Below, one piece after another: positions 23,010-35,694 of a stretch of DNA of 64,000 bases. The stretch spans positions 15,684,497 to 15,748,496 of the forward strand of contig NC_081182.1 in the NCBI RefSeq assembly GCF_029867415.1, in the 5' to 3' direction. This stretch comes from Vicia villosa (taxonomy: Eukaryota; Streptophyta; Magnoliopsida; Fabales; Fabaceae). Made by a program: the position numbers and the translations under genes. The notes beneath the pieces were generated by a model. The model was not told where the DNA came from, ran no database searches, and saw only the letters and a list, made by a program, of their open reading frames with translations. Within the stretch, counting starts at the first letter, position 1, and each line of letters begins with the position of its first letter.

Positions 23010-25689
23010 TGTTGGGGTTGGTTGAAAATATACATGTTGAAGAAGTCTCACATTGCTTAGTTTTATAAAGGAATGCACTACAAGAAATTTGACATTTACC
23101 TACAGAGGTTTTTAGTGACAACTATATTTGCCGTAGGTATAGGAGGTTTATACCCACGGATAATCAATTAGTGAAATAAAAAATTAAAAAAATTAAAAAA
23201 TTAAAAAAAGTGCTGGAAAAAAATTAAAATAAATTATTAATATGAAGAGCGCGAAAATGAAAAACGTTTTGTCATTAGCCGCCCAATCTAAACCCTATTT
23301 TCTTCGCTTCACCTTCCATCTTCCCTCATTTCTTTTTCGCGGAAGCTCTCTCAAAGCTGCTACTGGTAAAACCTTCTTCTTTTAACTGAAACCTTAATTC
23401 ATCAAACTCTTATTGTTACAACAAATCCCCTTTTTACCTTTTCATAACATTATATTTTTTCTTTGATTGTTTCTGTTTTTAATTTCTATGCTTAGTTTAG
23501 TGTTCATCAATTTAGGTGTTTATCAATTTAGGGTTTTCAATTAATTTTTTGTTTGATTTAGTTTTCTTTCTCCATCTGGTACTATATGGGTTCATTCTCT
23601 GAAACTAACAATCTGCAACAGAGAGTTAAAAGAAAATATAAATTCCTCTATTACTAGTTTTCTTCTACACAACATATACAAGGGATTTATGATTCAAGTG
23701 ATTGGGTTGTCATTGATTATTTTCCCCCCTTTCGTTTCAATTTATTTATTTCATCTCTTATTTTTCAGCTTTCTTTCTACTCTTATATGTGCAAAGTCTG
23801 TTAGCCTTTGAGTTCGTCGACATCGTCGACATTGCTACTGCATCAGCGACATCTACACAATCAGGTACTGCAAGCTTTTGGCAACATCATGCACCCTTTA
23901 CTATTATTTTCCTTCCAGCCATAGTTGGAGCATATTCTATCATTATAATCTCTTATATTTATCACAAATAGCAGAATCTTTAAATGAAAATCACCTTATT
24001 TCAATTGTGTTCAATTTGGGGCTAATATCAATGTGGTTCTTTACCGGAATAATAATTAACCAAACAATATTATTATAGTATAAAAGCTTATTTAAGTTTA
24101 CATTTATTTTGTTGTTGATATGCAGAGTTTTAAGAGAAAGAGGTAAGAAATTGAAATTCAGGCGTTATTTACACAGAGACATGTTTGTATATATGACAGT
24201 AGATTATGTGTGAAGTAGTGTAAATGTAGTACAAGTATGTGTAATTATATATGTGAATTATAGTTTATGTGTGAATTGTAAATATGTGTAAGTAGTATAA
24301 TTATAGTATAGATCTGTGTGATTATATTGGACCTGTAAATATCTACTGGTTTGTGTGTTAACAAGTGAAGGGGATTCTCACCAATCAGTGCCTCACCTTC
24401 TCCAATATTCTCTTACATAGCCAATGGAAAATCACATATCTGAAGGAGAAAAAAAGGGAAAAACGTGAAAGCATATACACTCAACTTACTTCCTTCTTCC
24501 TCTCTAATTCATCATATGGCCTTTTTCAAAGAATCAACAATCAACCCGTAAAAAATGAAAAACCGAACTATGAACCAATAAACTCTGTCTCACTTTTATA
24601 ACCAAAACCTTATTCTTCATCCTCAAGAACAACCAAAAAACCATGTTTCATCATAGTTAAAATACACAACACCACCTTCAAACACCGGCCAGCTTCATCC
24701 AACAACTCATCTTGTTTCACCGATACAGCCATTTCCGACGCGAAAACTCCGACGAGTCCAACTCTGGTTCGGTACCCCATTTACTTTTCTCGTTTCGTTT
24801 TTGCCATGGAATGATTTCTACATGTAGTATGTTTGTTCTTACATGAAGTGATGCACCAAACTTTGAAAGCATATACAGTTTGATTTCAGACTCTATTTGT
24901 TCTTGCACATCCATGACTTTTCAAAGTTATGTTGATGTCTTTTTGTCATTTTATTTGAGCATGAAGAGGAGAGCCATACACTTTGTTGAGAGTTTGAAAG
25001 AGATTTTAAAAAAACTTGGTTTCTTCTTGGATTTATGGATTTTTAAAAGTAGATCTTATGCTTGTTTAGTATTTTTTTTTAGCCATGTTTGTGTTTGAAT
25101 TTGGAGAAGAGGAGGCTGGTTTACATGAACCTTATTTTGTTGCATGAAATTATTGTGTTTAAGTATTGATCTTATTTTGTTGTTGTTGTTGTTTAGAATA
25201 AAAAAATGTGACTTACTTGATTTTGTTTTCAAATGTGGTAATGGTACACCTTTACGGTGAGAACCGTGCACTGTCAGATGTTTAGTGGTTTTATCCTAAT
25301 AAAAATCTTTTGCTTTTTATCAGTATTCTAAGGTTTGCTAATTTATTCTACTATTATTTCAAGAGCTGTTTTTGTTTATTAGTTTTTCGTCTATATATAT
25401 ATATAATTTAATCCTAATACATGAAAGAACCGCTTGTAGATCATGTGTGAAGCTGTATAAATATAGTTACAAAATATCATTAAATATGTTCCATTATCAC
25501 TTTTTGTTATTTATTTTCAAAAGTTTATTGTTTCATAGTATTGTGGATCTTTTTTTGTTGTTGTGTGTCACTGTTTTTGTTGGGTATCTCTATGTATAAT
25601 TTTGGTATAATTTTCGCCATCTAAACATACAATAATATTGCATGTACATTGAGTATAAATCAATATGACACAATATTTTTACATTTCAG

Positions 25690-26171
25690 GAAGAACTAAA
25701 CAAATATAATAATGAGGTTGGGCCATCTCAATCAACCCAAAGTATGCAAGGTTCTATGCCTTGGAATGGTGATACATTTTCTAATGTACAAGGAGCTGCA
25801 AAGAAGGGGCGTGTGCGATGTATGGGCAAGTTTACTAAATCCAAAAAATCAAAGGTTTATGTGTCCGAAAATGAAGAGTTACGTGATAGAGTTAAGCATA
25901 TGGAAGGCTTGTTAGCAAATGTCCTTACCTTAATTCAGAATAAATTTTCTGGACAAGATGTGAATGACATAATACAAGCTGCTCAACAAGTTACTGATGC
26001 TTCTAGTGCTCATAACCATTTGAACTCTCCTAGTCCTAACAATAATGAAGATATTGAAAATGGTATTAATTACTTCTCACTAAAGTTATTAATATTTTTA
26101 GGAGTCATTATCTACGTTGAATTGTTTTATCATTCATCTTTTTATTTTAATTTCTTGTAGGTGAAGATTAA
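25690..26171 (+). pseudogene. Last exons of a CACTA accessory protein gene (PF03004 'plant transposase' type)
   Basis: After an acceptor TTTCAG the frame opens at 25690 (EELNKYNNEVGPSQSTQS) and runs to a donor after 26062. A 98 bp intron (26063-26160, GT...AG) follows, then a final few codons to TAA at 26169-26171. The protein part has PWNGDTFSNVQGAAKKGRVR, close to the family signature 'W..DvFs.V.G...GRvR', followed by a coiled coil (SENEELRDRVKHMEGLLANV). Upstream exons, which would carry the main domain, were not found between 23300 and 25690, so the gene is truncated. The donor and acceptor look intact, so it may still be transcribed. Confidence 0.6.
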
Positions 26172-26381
26172 AGGCTAGTATAGGAGACATGATGATAAAA
26201 ACTTGAAGATAGAAGTTATAGGCTATAAAGTGCACACAATTTGTTTTGGAGTTGGAGCTCTTTATTTTATAATTACAAAACTATCTTTTTTTCTGTTGTT
26301 AGTATAATTTTCTAAATACTCTAGAATTGATATGATCCAAGTCCAACTATCATTAGTTTTAAGTTTACAAGACTTTGAGTT

Positions 26382-26515
<134 letters not shown>

Positions 26516-27311
26516 TGTCACACTTTTGTTACAATTTATTTCTTAAGTATATTTATTAAATTGATTAATTTCTAATTTGATTAGAATAACGTGTGTGTAT
26601 ATAATAACAAAGATTGACATTCAACAATATATTAATATATATTAGTGCGATTAAATGTGAGAATAATAAAATTTTAATAAAAGGGAATTCACGTCAAGAT
26701 TTATACCTACGGAATTTTAAGAAAAAAACACAAGCTTTAGTAAGGTCTATACCTACAGAAAAAGGTCGTAGGTATAACTAAATAATTATACCACCGGCTT
26801 AAAATCCGTAACTATAGCCTATAGTGACAAAAGACATCTGTAGGTATAGCGAATTATAGGTCACGAAAAAAAGCGCCGTAGGTATAGGTATTTTGGGTTT
26901 TATCTACGGTAAATAAACATTTACCTACGCTTTTTGACGGTCACTAAAAGTCAAATTTCTTGTAGTGGAAAAGGGAGTTCAAGCCTATATAAAGGATTCA
27001 AGTTCTTCATAACAAAACACACATATAAAAAATACTTTAATTTTGTTTTTGATTTCTTTTGTCCTCTTATACTCTTGTAATAAAATATTGCGAGATATAA
27101 CTGAATATTTACTTAGGGAAGTGTGGATCTATTGGTGGCCTAGGTAGATGGGTGACGGTATATTATGTATTGTAAAGTTTTTAAATATTGTTATTCTCTA
27201 ATTATCATTTGACAATGACCATGGTTTTTTCTCTAGTATTAGAGTTTCGACGTTATATCTTTGTGTTGTGATTATTTCTTTTATTTTACACATGTCGGTT
27301 TTTTTCCAACA

Positions 27312-27511
27312 TAATTGTCCTAGTGCTAGCACATTTGACAAAACACAACCTGATTTCAAATTATAATCTAGCAATTGTTGCTTTAGCCTTAAGACTGGTG
27401 CAAAACATATCCTAACAATTATATATTTGCGATCACTTATGATTTTCCTTCAAAATAGGATGTCATTAGAAGTGACGTGGCATAGTGATGGAGAGAGAGT
27501 TTTTGGGTCCG
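27312..27511. other. Spacer without recognised features
   Basis: Begins after the copia LTR end and reaches the left TIR of the GRF-carrying element. No gene pattern seen. Confidence 0.4.
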
Positions 27512-29052
27512 ACGTGTTCAATCAAGGCTTATATGCAAAGTGATGAATGAAATTTTAGAAACAAAAAGAGGTTTCTAAATGGGTCTTACCTTTTCCAAAT
27601 CTACAAAATTGATTCTTACCTTCATTTCTCATCCCTTCATAAACGCTAATTTGGATAAAAAAACGCATACATGGCAGTGCTTATTTGGAAAATATATTTT
27701 AAAATTAAGAATAATTATTTTTTAATTATCGAAAAAACATTTTAACAATTTAACGTTTCATTAATACGTTAAAATCCATTTCACAAACACCCTAAACCAT
27801 TTTAACATCTTGCAAAAAACGATCCATAGAATCCATAAAGACACTTTCTTCATTCCTTATAACAAGTTTCTTCCTTCATTCCATCAAAATGTTGTAACAA
27901 GTTCAAATTAAGAGAAGAGCATGACAGTCAAGGGAAGAGAAGAGCAGAACTCGAAATACATATTCAGGTATGTAACAAGTCTTAGAAATCAGGATTTAGA
28001 AACTAAGACTTCTAAAAAATTCTAAACATAACACCTAAACAATAACATCTAAACAATTCTTCCTAGACCATAACATCTAAATAACTCTTACTAAATATAA
28101 CACTTAAACAAGAACATCTAAACAATCCTTCCTAGACCATAACATCTAAACAATTCTTACGAAACATAACACCTAAACAAGAACATCTAAATAACAACCT
28201 TCAATTCTTCAAGGTAACAATACAGATAAATCCCATGATGACCACAACAGATGCAACAACCAATCCTTGGCAAAATTTTAGCTTCTTCTTCAAATCTTCA
28301 TCTTTTTTCAGCTTCATATTATCCTTCTTCTTAAGTTCATCAATTCTCTTCATTAGTGACAAAATAACCTCCTTTATACGCACAGACATTTCTTCATCGT
28401 ACCAATTGAAGAAATTGCATCCATTTCTTCCCTGCAACTGCATTCATAAACAAGATTGACATTGTTAAACATACGCCAAGATTCCCAAACAACACATTCA
28501 CAGACAAACTAACAACTGAATTTACCTTGTATAGCCCATAGTCGTTAAACCTCCTCCCATGATTTCTAGTAGTCCACAAAGTAGTGAGAGGTGAATCAAG
28601 GTCACAGAAGCAATGAAGTTGTCTTCTTCGTGATGCACAACTATTACTCGGCGTATAATATGCTTGTGACATTTATGAAGATGGAGAAAACGAGGAAGAC
28701 GAGGATGGAGAGCAACATATTTGAAGAGGAGAACAACATTTCTGAAGAAGACGGCTTGGCTTGTGGAACTAAAGGAAGACAGGGATGAAAACAACGTCTC
28801 TGAACCAATTTAGGGATTAGGGTTATATCAAGTTTTCAGATTTTTTTCATTTATTTTATTTTATGAAATATGAGATTGAATATTAAAATGTGATTTTCCA
28901 AATAAGCACTGCCACATATGTGTTTTTTTGCCACATCAACATTTTTGAAGAGGGGAAATGGAGGTAAGGACCAATTTTGTTGATTTGGAAAGTCAGGAGC
29001 ATTTTTGTGAGTTGATCAAAAACACGAGGACCAAAAGTGTATTTAAGCCTTC
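27512..29052. mobile_element. Long-TIR element carrying a GRF zinc-finger gene
   Basis: The left ~170 bp (AAGGCTTATATGC..., CCAAATCTACAAAATTGATT, ACATGGCAGTGCTTATTTGG) is the imperfect inverted repeat of the right ~150 bp (CCAAATAAGCACTGCCACAT, AATTTTGTTGATTTGG, TGTATTTAAGCCTT). Inside is a two-exon gene on the minus strand. Its 3' side is a run of CTAAACAA-type repeats (about 28020-28190). The class is probably Mutator-like by TIR length; a target duplication was not found. Confidence 0.65.
28201..28672 (-). CDS. GRF-type zinc-finger protein with C-terminal membrane segment (two exons, 127 residues)
   Basis: Exon 1 runs 28672 down to 28526. The intron is 28525-28438 (GTAAATTC...AATGCAG). 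Exon 2 runs 28437 down to the stop at 28201. The joined frame is open. The N-terminal part reads as a GRF zinc finger: CFCDLDSPLTTLWT, NHGRRF, then across the splice NGCNFFNWYDEEM. GRF fingers bind single-stranded nucleic acid in other proteins. The third zinc ligand, normally in 'GRrFyGC', is replaced (RRFNDYG), so metal binding is doubtful. After it comes a Lys-rich coiled coil (MKRIDELKKKDNMKLKKD), then a hydrophobic segment (VVASVVVIMGFICIVTL) close to the C-terminus. This plan is that of the plant 'At4g04775-like' small proteins, often found in transposons. It is likely cargo of the surrounding element, and function is unknown. Confidence 0.7.
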
Positions 29053-29607
29053 TAAATTCTATATTCAAGATAGAAGATCTTGGACTAGTTGACAATCCTT
29101 TTGGTATCAAAGTAAATTGAAACAATGGAGGTTATAAACTTAGTGAAGCACACTCTATTGAAAAACTTCCATATTTAAGATGAAAGATCTTGAACTAGTT
29201 AACACTCTTTTATGGATCAAAGCGAAACACTGGAGGTTATGAACTTTGTCAAACACACTATTTTGATAAAATACTTGATAAGTTCAAACACTAACATTTC
29301 AAGAAAGTAAGTACTCCATTTGATCCTAGTGTCAAAATTTAAGAGAATGATGAAAGAGTTCAGCTCAATTGGAACATGCAAGTGCAATTGGTTGTCTAAT
29401 ACATTTTTTGTAATGTATTGAATTTGACATAGCATTTGCGGTTCGTAAAATGTGTAGATTTACTAGCATTCCAAATAAAGCTTCCATTATAGTAAGTTTT
29501 GTGCCATATTATATGGATATAGTGATACGAGTTAGATATCGAGTGTCAAAGATCATACATCTATAAGTGAGTAAATAGTTAGACTAGCTATGCGTGAAAT
29601 TTCTTGG
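29053..29607. other. Spacer with a short imperfect tandem repeat
   Basis: Around 29060-29280 two to three diverged copies of a ~95-100 bp unit occur, with AAGATCTTGRACTAGTTRACA and GGAGGTTATRAACTT. No gene is recognised, and the last part reaches the truncated end of the Ogre 3' LTR. Confidence 0.5.
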
Positions 29608-32600
29608 AAAGCATGAGTCGCCACCGACTTTTATTTTATCCAAATATTAGAAAGGCTAAAAGAACAGAAAAAACCTTTAAAAGAAACTTTGAGTTCGGGG
29701 GGTAATTTATGCAAAGGGAAGGTGTAAGGCACCCTTTGCATCCATGGTTTTCCATGGGCTCTTAATTGCTTTGCTCGTTTTGAAAAGAAATGTAGAAGAA
29801 GAAAAATAAGGACTTTAGCTCGTAAATGAGCATTGCCTTATTGAAGGTTTATGAGAAAGAATATGAAAAGATTTTTTTTTAGCAAGGCAAAGCAATTAGG
29901 GGCAATTACCTTATAGTTTGAAAAAAAGAGGTTCTTTTAGCCTTTCAGGGTGAAAGGGTCTATCCATGCCATAAGAGGGCAGGAAGCCTTTCATTTGGAG
30001 GTTGAAGGGTCGTCGAGTTATCGTTCGCCTTAAAACTGTCCCATGCCATAGAGGGGCAGGTAGTCTAAAGGGAAGGATTCAAAATAGCCTTTCGTAGGCA
30101 GCCAGAGGATACCTCAGCCTTTCGTAGGCAACTTCCGAGGGACGAGATCATATTAGTGTATCGAAGGCAGCATCATTAGGGACTTATGATATTTGCATTA
30201 ATCGAGGCAACATGGCTGAGGTATCCTATATTCGAGGGACATGGCTATTATGCAAAAACACAAGGCAACAAAGGCAACAGGCAACAGGCAGCAAAGAGGT
30301 TACCCCAAAAGTGTGCGTGTGTGCAGCAATCATGTGATTCGATTCAGAAAATGTTATCTTGTAATTAAATGACTCTAATTCGGTTCATAGTTGCACTCCC
30401 TAAATTACTAACCACAACAATTGATAAACAAATATAATTAAAGCAAATTCGGGGAAGGGGAAAAAGAAACCAGCGGAGGAAAGGGGAGATGAAACCAGCG
30501 GAGGATAATAAATAAATAGGTCTAACACAAGTAATAATTAAGATCAGGGTTTAGGGTTACCGACTATTCGAAGCTTTGGCATTTGGCAAACCCTGAAAGG
30601 TGGGAAAAAAAGAAGCAATAGTAGGGTGAGTGCATTATCGGTTCAGAGGCAAACATAACTAACCCTAATCAAAAATAAAAGGATAAAAGAAATTGAAATA
30701 AATAACTAGACACTTAGCTTTGAATTTGATCTGATATGGTTGACAGTCGGAGGTAGCCTCGAGGTTACCTGAAGAATGGCAAAGGCAGAGGCAGAAAATA
30801 GATGTGAGTGTATGCGGAGTTCATATTTAAAGGGTAAACCCTAAAACAAAAGGAAACAAAATAGACTTAAAAATTAATTGAATACTTAGCTTCGGATTTT
30901 GAAGACGCGTAGTCGGGGTGCACTTGAAGGATAACCCTGAAAAAAGGCACAAAAAATATTTTTTAGTGTAGGGTAATGTTCTCATAAACCCTGATTCGGG
31001 CGTAAATTAAATAAAATAACAAATCGATTTAATTAATTATTGGTTTTGCAACCTAATTAATTAAATCGAAGAAGAGAAAATAATTTAATCGGTAAAAAAA
31101 TATTCTCCTGATTTTATGAATTAAAATAAAATAAATATGATTTATTAAAGATATTTAAATAAATTATCTAATTAAAATAAACTATACTAATTATATAAAA
31201 TAAATAGTAAAAAAATAAATAATAAGTATAATATAAATAAATAATATTATTATTATTATTATATGTAAAATAAAAAGTTTTTAGAAAACTAATTTTTAAA
31301 GAAAAGAAAAAAAACTAAGTAAAAAAATAAATAATAAAAAGAGTTGTACAATTATAAAATAAAAGATTTGGGAAAAAAAACTTAGCTATGATCCTGTGGG
31401 TTGAGCCTGTGAGAGACCATGATGGGCCAACATATACTGGGCGTTGGATTTTGCATGGTTGATGATCTGATGGTTAGAAAACGATGGTCCACCGTGTGCC
31501 CATGTGAAGGAAACGCACTGGATCTGAAAGGAAAGACAGTCACAAACGCTAATAATACAAAAAAAAAACCAAGGTTCCAACCCAGTCTCGAACCGGCGCC
31601 CTCGAGTACCAAGACCTTTGGACAACGCTTTCTTCCACTGCGCCACTCTTCTCTTGCTGTTAATGATACAAATTAAAACCATAAAATAACAAACTTAATA
31701 TTTAAATCCAAATCAAATTCGCGCCAGCCTGCGTCGTCTTCCCCAACTGCCTTTTTTCTGGAGTTTTCGCTACTATTTCCCCTGGGATTTGCTACGAAAT
31801 ATCCATAGCCAAATCCTACGATCATGAAACCTGCACGAAAACAAACTAAAACAACGAAAAGAAGCCCAAATCGATTCTAAACAGTCCTACGAATTCAATG
31901 GAGCCTCTAATTACGCCTGCAATAGCTCTTAGCCAAAATCCCCATTCTTGAAACATTCAAACCCTAACTATGGTAACTCATTCAAACAAACATTAAAACC
32001 AAATTAAATATCCAGAAATCATGCAATCATCAATATGAGCACAAATATATGTTTGAATTTTGTTTAAGATGCCTATATTGATGTAACTGAACTCGAAAAA
32101 ATTGACAAACCGTGAGGTGTGATGGTGATGATTCCGCGCGTTCCAATCGATGGAGAGGATAAGGTCTCGCCCAGAAAAACTCCAAGGAATTGATTGAGGT
32201 GCTTGGTTGAGTCTGAATCGGGCTGCAATCTAGAAACCGACTTTGGTTTTTTCTTGTACTTTTCACGAGTTCTTGAATGTTGTTGGGGCTGCAAATCCTT
32301 GTCAAATTCGTCCCCTTGCATCTGAGTGATTTAGGCATTTATAATAGATGGAATTAGGTTTGTCAAATTGGATCAGAATCAAGGTAAATGATATAATTGA
32401 GATTTAATTTTCAATCATTCATAAATCCTTCTAAATTTGCTCAATCTTCTTCAATCACTTGCTTAGTTCAAAGATATGCAATCTCTGCTTGATTGTGATT
32501 GAGAAATCACGCTTATTGCACCATCTCGCAAATATTTGATTTTTTTTGGTGATTTATTTTGATTTAACTTGAACTTAAATGGATAAAAATTCAAAATAAA

Positions 32601-33394
32601 TAAAACAAATATTGGAAAAAAAAATAGATGGGCCTAGAGGTCATGGAACAGGTTAGGAACACATTCCAAGCATAAAAATATAGGCCCATTTAGAAGAAAA
32701 TCAATTTTGATCAATATTTACTTTATGCACTTCCTCAAAAATCACCCAACTGGTGCAAGCCATAACTCCCTTAATATTTGTCATATGAAGATGTTCTGAG
32801 ACTTTTTAGAAAGCTCAAAGAGTCCTCTAAAAGCTCCTTTTTGTTTCATCTCAATTGAATCTACCATTTTCAAGTTATGAGCTTTGAAAAAAATGACTTT
32901 ATGAGCTTTGGATGGAAAATTTCTGATGCTCCATGTGAGAGTTATGGCTGGTCAAAGTTCAGTTGACTTTCTCCTATACAAACCCTAATTTAGAAACTTT
33001 TTGAATTGTTGATTTTTTATCTTTCCTTGATGAACCATGATCAATCCTTGATCAAATGGTGAATGATACTTCAATATGAGGATTTTGACAAAACCTCAAG
33101 AGTTTTGATTGTACTTTGACCATAGTTGACTTTTAGGTTAACTTAGTCGACTATTGACTTTCTGAACAATTGAGTGACCAATCCTTTGAGATGAGAATTG
33201 ATACTTGTCATGGAGATGATGTGAGATATATTGAGCCACATGAGATGCCTTGGAGCCATTGATTCACTGATTTTCCTTTAAATAAGCCAAACCCTAGTTT
33301 TAGAGCCTTGTGTAGGAGCGTGTGTTTAGGAGCTTTGTGTATTGCTTTGAATTTGTATAAGAGAAATAGTATGGGCAAATTTTGGGGTATGACA
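29608..33394 (-). mobile_element. Ogre 3' LTR
   Basis: It aligns along its length with the 5' LTR, differing at scattered sites only. It lacks the last ~45 bp next to the primer site found in the other copy; homology stops at GCATGAGTCGCCACCGA. Short ORFs within it recur in the other LTR, simply because the LTRs are copies. Purine-rich CAGGGGCAGC (minus strand) abuts the LTR start as the polypurine tract. Confidence 0.85.
31557..31660 (-). ncRNA. tRNA-like / SINE-like segment inside the Ogre LTR (3' copy)
   Basis: On the minus strand TGGCGCAGTGG (plus 31635-31645) fits a Pol III A box and GGTTCGAGACTG (31583-31594) a B box. They are about 40 bp apart and are followed by a run of T. The surrounding bases resemble initiator-Met tRNA loosely. 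The same segment is in the other LTR at about 45140-45245. It could be an old SINE insertion or chance tRNA similarity; activity is unknown. Confidence 0.4.
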
Positions 33395-33624
33395 GCTGCC
33401 CCTGTTCAATTATCTTAAACCTGAAGATGTAGAGTGGTTTGTGTGCCAGTCGGTATCTGAAGGTGGAAGATGATTGAACACTAGAATACCAAGAAGTTTT
33501 CCCTAGCTGAAGTAGGGACTTTTGTCGGGGATGGGCTTAAAAATGCCATCCAGGCCTTGAGAGAAAGTTTATTGGAGATTGATCGTGTCAGCACCGTTCG
33601 TAGTGACTGAATTAGATCTAAGTC

Positions 33625-34235
33625 CTTTGAACTATTCATGGAGGATACTCGAAACTAAGTATCAGAACTAAATCATCGTCTTGATTATCTCTGAACTATC
33701 TTCGAAATAATTGTCAAAATTAAATCTCTGTCTTGATTATCTCTGAACTATCTTTGGAGGATACCCAAAATTAAGTGTCAAAATTAAATCTCTGTCTTGA
33801 TTATCTCTGAACTATCTTTGGAGGATACCCAAAATTAAGTGTCAAAATTAAATCTCTGTCTTGATTATCTCTGAACTATCTTTGGAGGATACCCAAAATT
33901 AAGTGTCAAAATTAAATCTCTGTCTTGATTATCTCTGAACTATCTTTGGAGGATACCCAAAATTAAGTGTCAAAATTAAATCTTTGTTTTGATTATCTCT
34001 GAACTATCTCTGGAGAATACCTGGAACTAAGTATCAGAATTAAATCTTTGGATTATTTCTGAACTATCTCTGGAGAATACCCGGAACTAACTATCAGAAT
34101 TAAATCTCGGTCTTGATTATCTCTGAACTATCTCTGGAAGATATCCAAAATTAGGTATCAGAACTAAATCTCTGTCTTGAATGAGCGTCAGAATTAAATC
34201 GTTGACTTGATTATCTCTGCACTATATCTAGAAGA
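33625..34235. repeat. 64 bp tandem repeat array in the Ogre 3' UTR
   Basis: About nine units with the core CTCTGAACTATCTTTGGAGG, ACCCAAAATTAAGTGTCAAA and AATCTCTGTCTTGATTAT. Successive copies from 33751 to 33960 are nearly identical at a 64 bp spacing, and the outer ones are diverged. Hypervariable 3' UTR tandem repeats are a known trait of Ogre/Tat elements and can seed satellites. Confidence 0.9.
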
Positions 34236-35134
34236 CAATGTTTATTTGATTGTAGAAATAGGCTGAAAAAGAAACATTAGTTTCATGCAATGTCGTGATG
34301 CATACATTGTAATTTTTGAAATGAATGAGAGTTTTATGCCTATGCAATAAGGCGTATGTATGTTATGTATGAATTTACTATGATACATGATGTATGAACA
34401 TGATTTATGCTATTTGGAGTATCTCGATTGAGAAAATAAATCCTTCTATTGTTTGTAATTTTAATGTTTGATCTTGTCTTGAAGATGCTCAGCTGGGAAT
34501 TTATGATTCTTGCTTGAGGATGATCAGTAACTTGATGTACCCTGATTGGGGACAAAAAGTATTAGTAACCCATGTTGGAGAAGAGAAAGGTGTCGGGGAA
34601 CCGGTAATGTTGAAGAGGTAAACTCTGTTGAGGAGCTATGTCTTTTGTTGAATGAGTATGTTTGAGGATATCTTCTTTGAGGATTACTCTGTGGGGATAT
34701 GATCTTGTGAAATCGACTCGGTGGAGAAGCATGAATGCCTTGAATATTGCCCCCAGTGATTATAGCACTTGCCATTCCTGGATTTGTGTTGATTAGAACA
34801 TGCCAATGGATATTGATCGAAGCGTTGAACATGCCTTATATAACTTTGCCCCAGCTAGTAGGAACTTGAAGAGATTCAACTCGCGGGGACTTTATGAGGT
34901 GTGCGCTACGGGCGACATGCCCCTAGTAATCATAGGCCCAAGACAATGTCCTATGTTGGTTGAGAAGTAGCTTTATATTTTCTTGGATGCATGCCCCTGA
35001 TCGGCATCCTTGAGATATTCTTGGAATCTTGACTTGATTGCCCCAGATTGATTGGGCAAAACATGTCATGCCCCTTGTATACGTAAGAGACATGGCTTCT
35101 TGGAATAATATTGTCTTTCGGGATAACTTTCAGT

Positions 35135-35694
35135 CATTAGTTGTACCCTGTGCAAATTCTTTCTGTTGCTAACATTTGAAATTATGTAGCAGAATATGTT
35201 TAATAATGTATTCATAAGATGCAATGCATACGTTTGTCTTGAGTTTTTGAAAAACATTAAAACAGGAGATGTAAAAACATGACATTTGTAAGAACATGAT
35301 ATTTATAACAACGTGCCATTTGTAAAAACGTGACATCAACTCGGCATTTATGGTAAACCTTAAGGAGTCAGGATACCCTTTTGGTGAAAGTATGCTTTTG
35401 AACTAACCATGCTTCATTAGTTGTACCCTGTGCAAATTCTTTCTGTTGCTAACATTTGAAATTATGTAGCAGAATATGTTTAATAATGTATTCATAAGAT
35501 GCAATGCATACGTTTGTCTTGAGTTTTTGAAAAACATTAAAACAGGAGATGTAAAAACATGACATTTGTAAGAACATGATATTTATAACAACGTGCCATT
35601 TGTAAAAACGTGACATCAACTCGGCATTTATGGTAAACCTTAAGGAGTCAGGATACCCTTTTGGTGAAAGTATGCTTTTGAACTAACCATGCTT
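35135..35694. repeat. Exact 280 bp tandem duplication
   Basis: 35135-35414 and 35415-35694 appear identical base for base (both start CATTAGTTGTACCCTG and end AACTAACCATGCTT). The lack of differences means either a very recent event or an assembly artefact. Confidence 0.9.

Noticed and set aside
31382..32338. Open frames repeated in both Ogre LTRs (with 44933-45921)
   Set aside because: Identity reflects LTR duplication; they lie in non-coding LTR sequence and match no family I know.
33625..34235. Evenly spaced repeats, CRISPR-like at first sight
   Set aside because: The whole 64 bp unit is repeated, with no unique spacers, inside a plant retrotransposon UTR.
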